Below are positions 1 to 7,307 of a DNA stretch of 14,908 nucleotides, piece by piece. The position numbers and the translations under genes are program-made. A model generated the notes under the pieces. That model was not told the DNA's origin. It saw nothing but the letters and a program-made list of their open reading frames with translations, and ran no database searches. Source of the DNA: Pseudoruminococcus sp964385235 (GTDB lineage: Bacteria > Bacillota > Clostridia > Oscillospirales > Acutalibacteraceae); assembly GCA_964385235.1 (NCBI GenBank), contig CAYLOD010000046.1:1-14908 (forward strand). Direction: 5' to 3'. The number at the start of each line of letters is the position of its first letter. The stretch's first letter is position 1.

Positions 1-110
1 CTTCTTTAATGGTTTACAGCTTTAACAGGTGTATTAAACCCTTTTCCTCGCGTTTGTTTTGCCGCATAGGAAAAAATTTTGGCGAAATTTTAAATTGACA
101 TCTTTTTTGG

Positions 111-140
111 TTTATATAAATCCGAGGTTGTGCTTGTCAT
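111..140 (-). promoter_or_regulatory. Possible promoter for a gene left of the window
   Basis: On the minus strand, ATGACA (135-140) is followed after 18 bases by TATAAA (111-116). It would drive a gene beyond the left edge. Nothing else in positions 1-180 looks coding: all frames are short and unlike protein. This is a weak pattern match in AT-rich sequence. Confidence 0.22.
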
Positions 141-180
141 TTCCTCATATGGCGGGGCAAGCCGCTTATTAAAAATATAT

Positions 181-219
181 AAGGCGGAGTAGTACAGGAA
201 ATATGTACGACTCCGCCTT
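181..219 (-). terminator. Rho-independent terminator of the GH13 gene
   Basis: AAGGCGGAGT (181-190) pairs perfectly with ACTCCGCCTT (210-219). The stem continues past one mismatch through GTAC/GTAC (192-195/205-208). On the minus strand it is followed by ATATATTTTTAA, which acts as the U tract, and it lies about 20 bases after the GH13 stop. A short TTTAATATTT follows on the plus strand, so weak action in that direction is possible. Confidence 0.8.
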
Positions 220-241
220 TAATATTTCGTTTTAATTATTA

Positions 242-2161
242 TCAGTCCGCCGATTCGGGGATATTTTCCTGAGTTCCGGGTACAGATACAGCTTTTGGAG
301 TTGGTATTTTGACGAACGCGCATGAATTTGCCGGTATCTGCAGTTCTCTGCCTTTTAAAACAGTTCCGAGGAGAGCCTCGCCGTTTTCAAATTCCTCCGG
401 AACGATAAAGCTGATTTCGTGTTGGTCGGCATTAAAGACACATATGAGTTCATCGACATCGTCATATCGTATGTAACCCATCGTACGTCCTGTAGAGCCG
501 AAATCCTTAAATTCGCCGTCCTTTAAACACGAGCAGGAGGCGCGCATTTTGGAAAGCTTACGGTACCATTCGAGCAGATCCTTATCCTCTCTGCCCCAAG
601 GGAACGGAGCTCTGTTGAAGGGGTCCTTGTAGCCCTCGACGCCCGCTTCGTCGCCGTAGTAGATACACGGCACACCGGGGAGTGTGAACTGTATACCGCT
701 TGCGAGTCTCATTCTTTTTAGTCCGTATTCGCGCTGTGACGGACTGAGCCGCGTGTTTGCCTGCCATTCGCGGCCTCTGCCGTTTTGTCTTTCACCGGCG
801 AGGAGAGTTATAATACGCTCTGTGTCATGTGTTCCGAGCAGATTCATAAGGCAGCGTATAACGGGGCGGGGGTAATTCTCAAGTATGCAAATTATTATCT
901 CTACCATGTCGCGCCCGTCGCCGCAGTCGAGAAATCCGAGAATGGCGTCGCGGAACGGGTAGTTCATAATGCTGTCGAGCTGCTTGCCGTGAAGGAAACG
1001 GCGGCGGTGTCCGTAGCTTTCTTTGATAGAGGCGTCCTCCCACACTTCGCCGAGGAGAAGCGCGTCGGGGTTTTCCGCCTTGATGGCTTCACGAATATTC
1101 TCGATAAACGGGTCAGGCAGTTCGTCCGCCACGTCAAGCCGCCAGCCCGAGTTACCGCACCTCATCCATTTTCGTATTATCCCGTCCTCGCCGTTAATAT
1201 AGCGGTTAAACGAGAACGAGAGCTCCTCTACCTCCGGCAGTGTATCAAAGCCCCACCACGATTGATAGACGTTTGGCCATTCCATAAATTTGTACCATGT
1301 ATAGTAGGGGGAGTTTTTTGAATTGTACGCGCCGTCCTGGGGATAGCGGTTTTGTCTGTTAAAGTATTTGCTGTCGCTTCCGGTGTGGCTGAAAACACCG
1401 TCGTTTATGACGTGTATGCCCCGCTTCTTTGCCTCCGCGCAAAGCTCCCTGAAGTCGTCCTCATCGCCCAGAACGGGGTCTATTTTTTCATAATCGCCCG
1501 TGTCATATCTGTGGTTTGAATATGCTTCAAAAATCGGGTTTAAATATATACAGTTTACTCCGAGGGATTCAAGGTAGTCGAGCTTTTCCGTTATGCCCTT
1601 GAGATCGCCCTGAAAAAAGTCGGAATTTGTGACGATGCCGTTTTCGTTGGGTTTCCAGTCGGGAATTTTGTACCACTCGTCATGCAGCTTTTTGTCGGGA
1701 TATATGCCCTCCTTTTTTTTGCCGGAAAAATAGAAGCGGTCGGGGAAAATCTGATACATAACGCCTCCGGGCATCCATGACGGCGTTTCAAAGTCCTTAT
1801 CGTAGCATAAGAGCTGATAGCGCGGGTCATGTTCCGTGTGCGAAAAATATCCCTCGCCGCCCCATCCGCGCATGATGTATTTTCTGCCTTGATTTGTGTC
1901 AAGGCTGAAATGATACCAGTAAAGCCCGACAGGAATATTATCTACATCGATCTCCCAGTTTTCATGGCTGTCGTCGGGCATACCGCACCAGTACATACTG
2001 TATGAAACGACGTCGCCGGAAAGGTCGTCTTTAATGGCGAGTATAGCGCTCGAGCATTCCATATCGCGCGGCAGCGTAATTTTAAAATGAATGCTTTCGC
2101 CCTGACGGATAGAACCGAAAGGAGCTTTGCAATTCTTATCTCTTGAATTAAATATCCTCAT
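242..2161 (-). CDS. Intracellular GH13 alpha-glucan hydrolase (neopullulanase / cyclomaltodextrinase-like)
   Basis: This 639-residue protein hydrolyses alpha-1,4 and possibly alpha-1,6 links in maltodextrins, pullulan pieces or cyclodextrins. There is no signal peptide, so it should act in the cytoplasm on imported oligosaccharides. Residues ~1-120 form a beta-rich N-terminal module like the CBM34 region of neopullulanases. The TIM barrel starts near YQIFPDRF (136-143), the neopullulanase-type MPDR region. Visible GH13 motifs are DGVFSHTG (254-261), GWRLDVAD with nucleophile Asp343, GEVWED with acid/base Glu372, and LLGTHDTE with Asp446. A beta-domain follows from ~550. The ATG has an AAGGGTG Shine-Dalgarno (2167-2173) five bases upstream and a consensus promoter, and a terminator follows, so it is probably monocistronic. 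Family assignment is secure. Exact substrate (neopullulanase, cyclomaltodextrinase, maltogenic amylase) cannot be told apart by eye. Confidence 0.93.
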   Translation of the reverse strand: MRIFNSRDKNCKAPFGSIRQGESIHFKITLPRDMECSSAILAIKDDLSGDVVSYSMYWCGMPDDSHENWEIDVDNIPVGLYWYHFSLDTNQGRKYIMRGWGGEGYFSHTEHDPRYQLLCYDKDFETPSWMPGGVMYQIFPDRFYFSGKKKEGIYPDKKLHDEWYKIPDWKPNENGIVTNSDFFQGDLKGITEKLDYLESLGVNCIYLNPIFEAYSNHRYDTGDYEKIDPVLGDEDDFRELCAEAKKRGIHVINDGVFSHTGSDSKYFNRQNRYPQDGAYNSKNSPYYTWYKFMEWPNVYQSWWGFDTLPEVEELSFSFNRYINGEDGIIRKWMRCGNSGWRLDVADELPDPFIENIREAIKAENPDALLLGEVWEDASIKESYGHRRRFLHGKQLDSIMNYPFRDAILGFLDCGDGRDMVEIIICILENYPRPVIRCLMNLLGTHDTERIITLLAGERQNGRGREWQANTRLSPSQREYGLKRMRLASGIQFTLPGVPCIYYGDEAGVEGYKDPFNRAPFPWGREDKDLLEWYRKLSKMRASCSCLKDGEFKDFGSTGRTMGYIRYDDVDELICVFNADQHEISFIVPEEFENGEALLGTVLKGRELQIPANSCAFVKIPTPKAVSVPGTQENIPESAD

Positions 2162-2218
2162 AATAACACCCTTAAAAATATTTTGTCATTGTTTATCAAA
2201 AGAGATACATAATTAACT

Positions 2219-2247
2219 ATTATAGTCTGATTGTGATTTTGTGTCAA
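2219..2247 (-). promoter_or_regulatory. Consensus sigma-A promoter of the GH13 gene
   Basis: On the minus strand, TTGACA (2242-2247) and TATAAT (2219-2224) are separated by exactly 17 bases, a perfect consensus match. The start of transcription should fall near 2212, giving a leader of about 50 bases. I looked for a catabolite-repression cre box around it and did not see one. Confidence 0.85.
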
Positions 2248-2387
2248 CTGTTGATATAAGGGTTTTGTTCCAAACAGTGTAACGAAAAATTCCGCTTTTT
2301 ACATTTTTGAAAGAATAACCTTTGTATGCGAATCATAAAATCATTTAAACATTTTTATTAACATTTTTAATGAACTTTTTCAAAAAA

Positions 2388-2465
2388 CGTGTCGCGGGGC
2401 AAAGCCCCGCCGGTAAATACTTTTACAAAAGACAAAGCCAAAACGCGGCTCCCTTTCAGGGGAAA
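2388..2465 (-). terminator. Hairpin-rich spacer after hflX, with probable terminator
   Basis: The strongest element is GCGGGGC (2394-2400) pairing with GCCCCGC (2404-2410) around an AAA loop. On the minus strand a run of six T follows after six bases, so it can serve as the hflX terminator, though the T run is further away than usual. Next to it are GTAAA/TTTAC (2413-2417/2422-2426), an AGCC/GGCT pair and a CCCT/AGGG pair. Several small hairpins in under 80 bases could mean a dispersed structured repeat. No second full copy occurs in this window, so that is a guess. Confidence 0.5.
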
Positions 2466-2467
2466 TC

Positions 2468-3727
2468 TTAAATATCCACGTTTTTCCGACGAATTTCATA
2501 CGGCTCGACAATATGCCACTTGGGCTTTTCGACATTTGCAGTTATCAATATCCCGTCGGCTGTATATTTTTCGCTTAACAGAGCGCCCCATTCACGGAGC
2601 TGCGCCGCAAGTCCCGCCATATTAAACGGTAGCAGCAGCTCAAAGCGTTTTATCTGAACGGGCAGGTTTTCCTCGACAGCGGCGAGCAGACGGTCTATTC
2701 CCTCGCCTGTTTTCGCGCTGATACATACGCTGTCCGAATCACGGGGAAGCTCATCATCAGACAGCAGGTCGCACTTATTGAATACAGTGACAACAGGACG
2801 GTTCCCGCACCCCAAGTCGTGCAGCAGCGACGTCGTGACGTCGAGGTGAAGCCGGTATTCTCCGCTTGTCGCGTCGCACACGTTTATAATAATATCCGCC
2901 AGAGCCGCCTCCTCAAGAGTGGACTTGAACGCTTCAATGAGGTGGTGCGGCAGCCGCCTGACCAGACCCACGGTATCGATCATCATAACCGAAGCGCCGT
3001 TCGGCAGTTTGAGCGAGCGCGAGGTGGGATCGAGAGTAGCGAAGAGCTTGTCCTCCGACAAAACACCCGCCTGAGTGAGCGTGTTCATGAGGGTTGACTT
3101 GCCCGCGTTTGTGTAGCCGACTATTGCCGCAGTTATAATACCGTCCTTTGTTCTCCTCGCGCGGAGCTGACCGCGCCTGTCCGCAAGACGGGAAAGCTCG
3201 TCTTTCAGCGTTTCTATTCTGCGTCTGATGTGACGGCGGTCGGTTTCAAGCTTTGATTCCCCCGGGCCCCTTGTTCCTATGCCGCCCCCAAGACGTGACA
3301 TTTCGCGCCCCTTGCCTGTAAGGCGCGGCATAAGGTATTTGAGCTGCGCGAGTTCCACCTGAAGTTTACCCTCGTTAGTCCTCGCGCGGAGCGCGAATAT
3401 ATCGAGTATGAGCATGGTTCTGTCTATCGTGCGGATATCCGTTTCAGCCTCAAGGTTTCGTATTTGCGTAGGCGTAAGTTCGCAGTCGAAAACAAGCAGA
3501 TCAACATCATTTTGCTGCGCGAAGTCCTTTATTTCAAGAAGCCTGCCCGAGCCGATACATGTCGCGCTGTCGGGCTTGTCGCGCTTTTGCGTAACGGTCG
3601 CCGCGACCTCGCCGCCCGCGCTTCTCATAAGTTCGCGAAGCTCCTCGAGTGATGACTCCGCATCATATTCGCCTGTGTCTATGCTTATCAGCACAGCGCG
3701 CTGAGTTTTTTCACTGTTATCGTACAT
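2468..3727 (-). CDS. hflX: GTPase HflX
   Basis: HflX is a ribosome-associated GTPase that splits stalled or hibernating 70S ribosomes, notably under heat or antibiotic stress. The 419 residues show the full family layout: an N-terminal HflX domain (~10-135, with GSGRLLEI at 59-66), the glycine-rich linker GGGIGTRGPGE (147-157), a coiled-coil stretch (~160-192) and the GTPase domain. G motifs are GYTNAGKST (204-212), DTVG (251-254), NKCD (317-320) and SAK (337-339). DTVGLVRRLPHHL carries Leu where Phe is common, a mild change. Length is normal. The ATG at 3727 has only a distant GAGGTG upstream. The leader contains a CCCCG/CGGGG hairpin (3757-3761/3769-3773). It is divergent from the VanW gene and appears monocistronic. 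Confidence 0.96.
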   Translation of the reverse strand: MYDNSEKTQRAVLISIDTGEYDAESSLEELRELMRSAGGEVAATVTQKRDKPDSATCIGSGRLLEIKDFAQQNDVDLLVFDCELTPTQIRNLEAETDIRTIDRTMLILDIFALRARTNEGKLQVELAQLKYLMPRLTGKGREMSRLGGGIGTRGPGESKLETDRRHIRRRIETLKDELSRLADRRGQLRARRTKDGIITAAIVGYTNAGKSTLMNTLTQAGVLSEDKLFATLDPTSRSLKLPNGASVMMIDTVGLVRRLPHHLIEAFKSTLEEAALADIIINVCDATSGEYRLHLDVTTSLLHDLGCGNRPVVTVFNKCDLLSDDELPRDSDSVCISAKTGEGIDRLLAAVEENLPVQIKRFELLLPFNMAGLAAQLREWGALLSEKYTADGILITANVEKPKWHIVEPYEIRRKNVDI

Positions 3728-3803
3728 TTCCGATGAAACACCTCATTACAGCTATCCCCCGTTAATGGCGGGGAATGATAAGCTTCATATAATTACACTT
3801 ACT

Positions 3804-3812
3804 ATTTTAACA
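3804..3812 (-). promoter_or_regulatory. Probable extended -10 promoter of hflX
   Basis: The minus strand reads TGTTAAAAT, an extended -10 (TGn, 3810-3812; TAAAAT, 3804-3809). No good -35 lies 17 bases upstream, as is common for extended -10 promoters. It would give a leader of about 70 bases including the GC hairpin just before the hflX start. Confidence 0.4.
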
Positions 3813-3887
3813 TAAATTTCTCAGAAAAAATACTGTTTATTATTTGAAAAATTTTTATACAGCGCCGCCCGAAATTTGAGATTCACT

Positions 3888-3911
3888 GCGATTAAATACA
3901 ATTTTAATCGC
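3888..3911. repeat. 9-bp perfect inverted repeat in the hflX/VanW divergent spacer
   Basis: GCGATTAAA (3888-3896) and TTTAATCGC (3903-3911) are perfect inverted copies around six bases. It sits about 75 bases upstream of the hflX -10 and 125 upstream of the VanW -35. It may be an operator for a dimeric regulator. It has no T tract on either side that would make it a clear terminator. The rest of 3728-4035 is AT-rich and shows no gene. Confidence 0.4.
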
Positions 3912-4035
3912 CTGTAAAAGTTAAATTTATCAAAAATTTATATCGCGCTGATAAGGTGGAATAATTATACAAAAAATATAAAAAATACCGCCTGAAATTC
4001 ATAAAAAAATTTCCGCTTTATAAAAAAAGTGTTAC

Positions 4036-4064
4036 TTTACAATTTTGAAAAAAAGCGTTATTAT
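4036..4064 (+). promoter_or_regulatory. Promoter of the VanW-family gene
   Basis: TTTACA (4036-4041) and TATTAT (4059-4064) are separated by 17 bases. Transcription should begin near 4071, about 25 bases before the ATG. This rules out the in-frame TTG at 4045 as a start, since it lies inside the promoter. Confidence 0.7.
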
Positions 4065-4095
4065 TAAGTTACAGATATACAGGGAGGTATACACG

Positions 4096-5763
4096 ATGAG
4101 CGATTTGGATAAGGTTACTGCACAAGGTTCAGACAGTTCTAAGAGCGAGGTGGTTTTCGCTTCAGCACCGTCAGTGACTTCAAAAAACAGCAGTGCGCCT
4201 GTTTTTGCCGGTGGCTCAAGATCGGGACAGGCGGGAGTGACTTCCGCGCAGAGAGGCAGCTATAAACGCGCAAGCTACAGAACTGTTGTTCCCGAAAAAA
4301 GAAAGAAAAAGTCAAAACTGAAAATAATATCTATATCGGCGTTGTCCGCTGTTGCCGTGGCGGGCGTGGTTGTCGGCTCGTTTGTGCTTTTCGGCGGCGG
4401 GAACGGAGGCAGTGAGCTTCCGGCGGCCGCTTCCGCGGACAGTGAGTTGTCCGCAACAAAAATGCAGCTTAAAAATGTCAATACCGATTCAATAGCTTTC
4501 GGCAAAAATGTTACGATACAGGGCGTCGATGTTTCAGGCATGACGCTCAGCAAGGCATACGCGGCGCTGGACAAGGCTCAGAAATCCGTAAGGGATAAAA
4601 TCAATATTACGGTTAAAAACGGCGAAAAGTCATTTACGCTTACGGAGGACGACTTTATATTTGATTACGATACTCCCGATGTTTTGCTTGAAGCGTATCA
4701 CTACAGCAGAGGAGAACTGGATGAACTGTCCGTCGATTATAATAAGGATAATTCTACAGGAATCATTGATTTTCCGCTTACAGCGACGCTCAAGGATAAC
4801 GCGGTAGACTATGTCACCGACAAAATCGCAGACAAGGTCAATATTAAAGCGATTGACGCCCATGTCAAGAAGTTTGACCCGACGGCCGAAAACAAATTTA
4901 CCTTTGAGGACGGCACGATCGGTAAACAGCTTGATACCGATGATGCTAAGATTCAGCTTTCGAATATCATCTCATCAAGAAATAAGACCGGTGCGGTCAC
5001 CGTTAAGCTGACCGATGCTCCGTTTACCGTCGACCTCAAAACAATAAAGAAGAAAACGGAGCTTATCACCTCGTTTGAAACGACCTCAACAAATGTTTGG
5101 GCGTCCAACCACAATATGGAGATTGCTATGAAGGCTATAAACGGCTCGATAATCAATCCGGGTGAAACATGGTCGTTTAATGAATCAACAGGCGATTCCA
5201 CTACGCCCGAGAAAGGCTATGTCATGTCCTCCGCTATCGTCAACGGCGGATATGAGCCGCAGTACGGCGGCGGTATATGTCAGGCTGCGACGACGATTTA
5301 TAACGCGGGTCTGCGCGCGAATATGGAGATAATAGAGCGTCTGCCGCACCAATATGCCTCGACATACGTTCCCGTAGGTCTTGACGCGACTATAGACTAC
5401 GGCAATATCGACCTCAAGATGAAGAACACCTCAAAGTACCCGCTTTATATGGCGACATATATGTATGATAATAACGGCGACGGCTATCCCGAGCTTATGG
5501 TTGAGATTTACGGAGAGAAGCCGACCTCTTATGACGAGATCGTTCCTATAGCATGGTGTGTTGAAAATTCCGGCGGCAAGTACAGCACATACAGCGCGCG
5601 TGTTTACTTTAAGGACGGCAAGGAAATAAAAAGGGAGAGAGTATGGCGTTCGACATATGATTATCATGGCGAATCAGCGTATCAGCTCGCCATACCCGAC
5701 GATATAGAAAACGGACCTAAGGACGTTTCACCTACGGGACAGGAACCTAAACATTACGGATAA
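4096..5763 (+). CDS. Membrane-anchored VanW-family protein with PG-binding domain
   Basis: I start this 555-residue protein at the ATG preceded by AGGGAGG (4081-4087, spacing 8), not at the upstream TTG inside the promoter. Residues 1-76 are a Ser/Lys/Arg-rich cytoplasmic tail, ~77-100 one transmembrane helix, and the rest faces outward. After a linker, IQGVDVSGMTLSKA (~141) opens a PG_binding_4-type domain (to ~315). The VanW domain (~323-455) contains NPGETWSFN, the conserved GGGICQ (391-396) and the DATIDYG segment. A hydrophilic C-terminal extension follows. VanW was named from vancomycin-resistance B clusters, but most homologues are general envelope proteins whose biochemistry is not settled. 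No vanR/S/H/B/X genes are near, so a resistance role should not be inferred. The gene ends at a bidirectional terminator. Confidence 0.9.
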   Translation: MSDLDKVTAQGSDSSKSEVVFASAPSVTSKNSSAPVFAGGSRSGQAGVTSAQRGSYKRASYRTVVPEKRKKKSKLKIISISALSAVAVAGVVVGSFVLFGGGNGGSELPAAASADSELSATKMQLKNVNTDSIAFGKNVTIQGVDVSGMTLSKAYAALDKAQKSVRDKINITVKNGEKSFTLTEDDFIFDYDTPDVLLEAYHYSRGELDELSVDYNKDNSTGIIDFPLTATLKDNAVDYVTDKIADKVNIKAIDAHVKKFDPTAENKFTFEDGTIGKQLDTDDAKIQLSNIISSRNKTGAVTVKLTDAPFTVDLKTIKKKTELITSFETTSTNVWASNHNMEIAMKAINGSIINPGETWSFNESTGDSTTPEKGYVMSSAIVNGGYEPQYGGGICQAATTIYNAGLRANMEIIERLPHQYASTYVPVGLDATIDYGNIDLKMKNTSKYPLYMATYMYDNNGDGYPELMVEIYGEKPTSYDEIVPIAWCVENSGGKYSTYSARVYFKDGKEIKRERVWRSTYDYHGESAYQLAIPDDIENGPKDVSPTGQEPKHYG

Positions 5764-5809
5764 AATTTTTAACTCTGTTTGAGATAAAACAAAATATGAC
5801 TTGACAAAA

Positions 5810-5838
5810 AACCGCCGATTTATTATAAATCGGCGGTT
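5810..5838. terminator. Bidirectional terminator shared by VanW and GT2 genes
   Basis: AACCGCCGATTTA (5810-5822) pairs perfectly over 13 bases with TAAATCGGCGGTT (5826-5838), loop TTA. On the minus strand TTTTTT follows at once. On the plus strand TTATTTCTATAT follows. It lies between convergent stops at 5763 and 5855 and should serve both. Confidence 0.9.
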
Positions 5839-5854
5839 ATTTCTATATATGATT

Positions 5855-6832
5855 TTAATTTTTTTTTGAGCGGCTTTTCGGGGGTTGTATCATATAGGGG
5901 AGTGTGAGGGGCTCATCGGTGACGTCCCACGCGCAGGACTCTATATATCGGACGATATTCCTGTTTGTTTTGAGATTTGCGGCCATGCCCTTAAATGACA
6001 GCGCTAAAACGTGCTGTCGTATTATTGAATAAATGTTGACTATGCCGAACTTGTGGAGAATATATATCAGAGGCTTTTCAAACTTCTCATATTCGCCGTT
6101 CTTTCTCAAAAAATTACTTATTATCATTACTGACAGCAAAAGGTCGTTTATCTTTTTGATGTCCATTGTGCTGAGTATGCTGCCCGGACGCTTGACATAG
6201 TAATAAAGGCAATCACTCGTTACAGCCAGCCGGTTTGTATAAAAAAAGGCTTTCGGGCTTGTCGCAATATCTTCAAAATACATAGTCGGATACTCTATTC
6301 CGTTGTCAATAAAAATGCTGCGCTTATACAGCTTGCTCCATGGGTAGCTGTGGAATCCGTGGTCGCTTATTATACGGGCAACAGCCTCGTCACGCTCCAT
6401 GACCTGATCCTTAACAATAAACAACTGCTTTTTCTTGAAGCCGTTTCTGTGAAAGTAATATGTAAAGGCACAATAGGAAATATCGGCGCCGTTTATTTCA
6501 CAGGCGTTGTAAAGCTTCTCAAGATATGTCGGAGCGATGAAGTCGTCACTGTCTATAAAGGCGACATATTCTCCCGCGGCGTGCTGAAGTCCCGTGTTTC
6601 TCGCCTCGCCTACACCATTGTGCCGATTGGCGATTATCTTAAACCTCGGGTCGCTTTTGACAAATTCCTCAGCGATTTTTATGCTTCCGTCGGGCGAAGA
6701 GTCGTCAACGATAATGACTTCAAAATCCGTAAAGGTTTGTGACTTGATTGAGTCAAGGCACCTTCGTATATAGGGTTCGACATTAAATACGGGAATAATT
6801 ATGCTTATTTTCGGTGCGGAGATGTTTTCCAA
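5855..6832 (-). CDS. Family 2 (GT-A) glycosyltransferase
   Basis: This 325-residue enzyme transfers a sugar from a nucleotide-sugar donor to an acceptor; donor and acceptor cannot be read from sequence. It begins with the GT2 opening KISIIIPVFNVEPYI (8-22). VDDSSPDG (42-49) and DSDD (94-97, the metal/nucleotide DXD equivalent) follow, then WSKLYKR (165-171) and YFEDIA (185-190), typical of capsule/teichoic-type GT2 enzymes. No clear transmembrane helix is present, so it is cytosolic or membrane-peripheral. The TTG start at 6832 is supported by AAAGGAG (6840-6846) seven bases upstream. The stop is preceded by a run of nine A that encodes only the last Lys-Lys-Asn. It follows a decayed paralogue and the flippase-like gene in the same direction and has no clear own promoter. 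Confidence 0.92.
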   Translation of the reverse strand: MENISAPKISIIIPVFNVEPYIRRCLDSIKSQTFTDFEVIIVDDSSPDGSIKIAEEFVKSDPRFKIIANRHNGVGEARNTGLQHAAGEYVAFIDSDDFIAPTYLEKLYNACEINGADISYCAFTYYFHRNGFKKKQLFIVKDQVMERDEAVARIISDHGFHSYPWSKLYKRSIFIDNGIEYPTMYFEDIATSPKAFFYTNRLAVTSDCLYYYVKRPGSILSTMDIKKINDLLLSVMIISNFLRKNGEYEKFEKPLIYILHKFGIVNIYSIIRQHVLALSFKGMAANLKTNRNIVRYIESCAWDVTDEPLTLPYMIQPPKSRSKKN

Positions 6833-7305
6833 AATAACGCTCCTTTCAATTTGCGCTTGGTTATGCTTTGGTGAATTTCTTTCCTCGATAGTAAGATACG
6901 GTTTTTATGTCCCGAAGTGTCCTTTTAAAGCAGCTCTTTTTCTTTGAGTAATGAGTAGTCTGTATATTAAGAATTATAAAAGATTAATATACATTTCTTG
7001 CATATACTTGAAAGCTTTTTCTGTATTTTTCGTAAATAGAGTTTTACTCGAGGAATTTTCTTAGAAATTCGGCAGTTCAGCAGTATAGATATAATCATTG
7101 ATACGTTTATCGTCCATATACTGCTCAAGTAATGTCATAGTCTTTCTCGAATAATAACAGCCGTTAAGACCGACTGAAACAAGTTTGTTTATTTTATTAA
7201 AAGCAGTTGTACTGAATAAAATATCCTCATAACATGAAAGTATCAGCATCGGCTTTTTGCTGCATTGTATATTGGAATGATTATGCTAACACATGGGTCA
7301 GACAT
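6833..7305 (-). pseudogene. Decayed family 2 glycosyltransferase with internal deletion
   Basis: An ATG at 7305, two bases after the flippase-like stop, opens a reading frame whose translation MSDPCVSIIIPIYNAAK is a textbook GT2 N-terminus, but it stops at 7243. In the next frame (from ~7249) the translation resumes at SCYEDILFSTTAFNKINKL, which aligns with FEDIATSPKAFFYTNRL at residues 186-202 of the intact GT2 next door. Roughly 160 codons (~480 bases) are therefore missing between them. The same frame then runs to 6833 through three TAA stops (7061-7063, 6974-6976, 6905-6907) with protein-like sequence between, such as NTEKAFKYMQEMYINLL and RKRAALKGHFGT. The alignment is by eye. A short expressed peptide from 7061-7249 cannot be excluded but is unlikely to be functional. 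Confidence 0.78.
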
Positions 7306-7307
7306 AT

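Noticed and set aside
95..120. TTGACA followed by TATAAA on the plus strand near the left edge
   Set aside because: The spacer is only 14 bases, too short for a sigma-A promoter, and no plus-strand gene follows before the terminator.
785..1321. 178-residue open frame on the plus strand inside the GH13 gene
   Set aside because: It is antisense to conserved GH13 catalytic motifs, has no protein-family look and no ribosome binding site; a codon-bias shadow.
2162..2330. CcpA cre box expected upstream of a sugar-degrading enzyme
   Set aside because: No stretch matches the TGNAANCGNNNNCA pattern well on either strand.
4096..5763. Vancomycin resistance determinant
   Set aside because: Only a VanW domain is present; no VanS/R, H, ligase or X genes are nearby, and VanW proteins are common in sensitive Clostridia.
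7061..7249. A stand-alone 62-residue small protein
   Set aside because: Its sequence aligns with the middle of the adjacent GT2, and a GT2 N-terminus sits directly upstream in another frame, so it is better read as part of a pseudogene.
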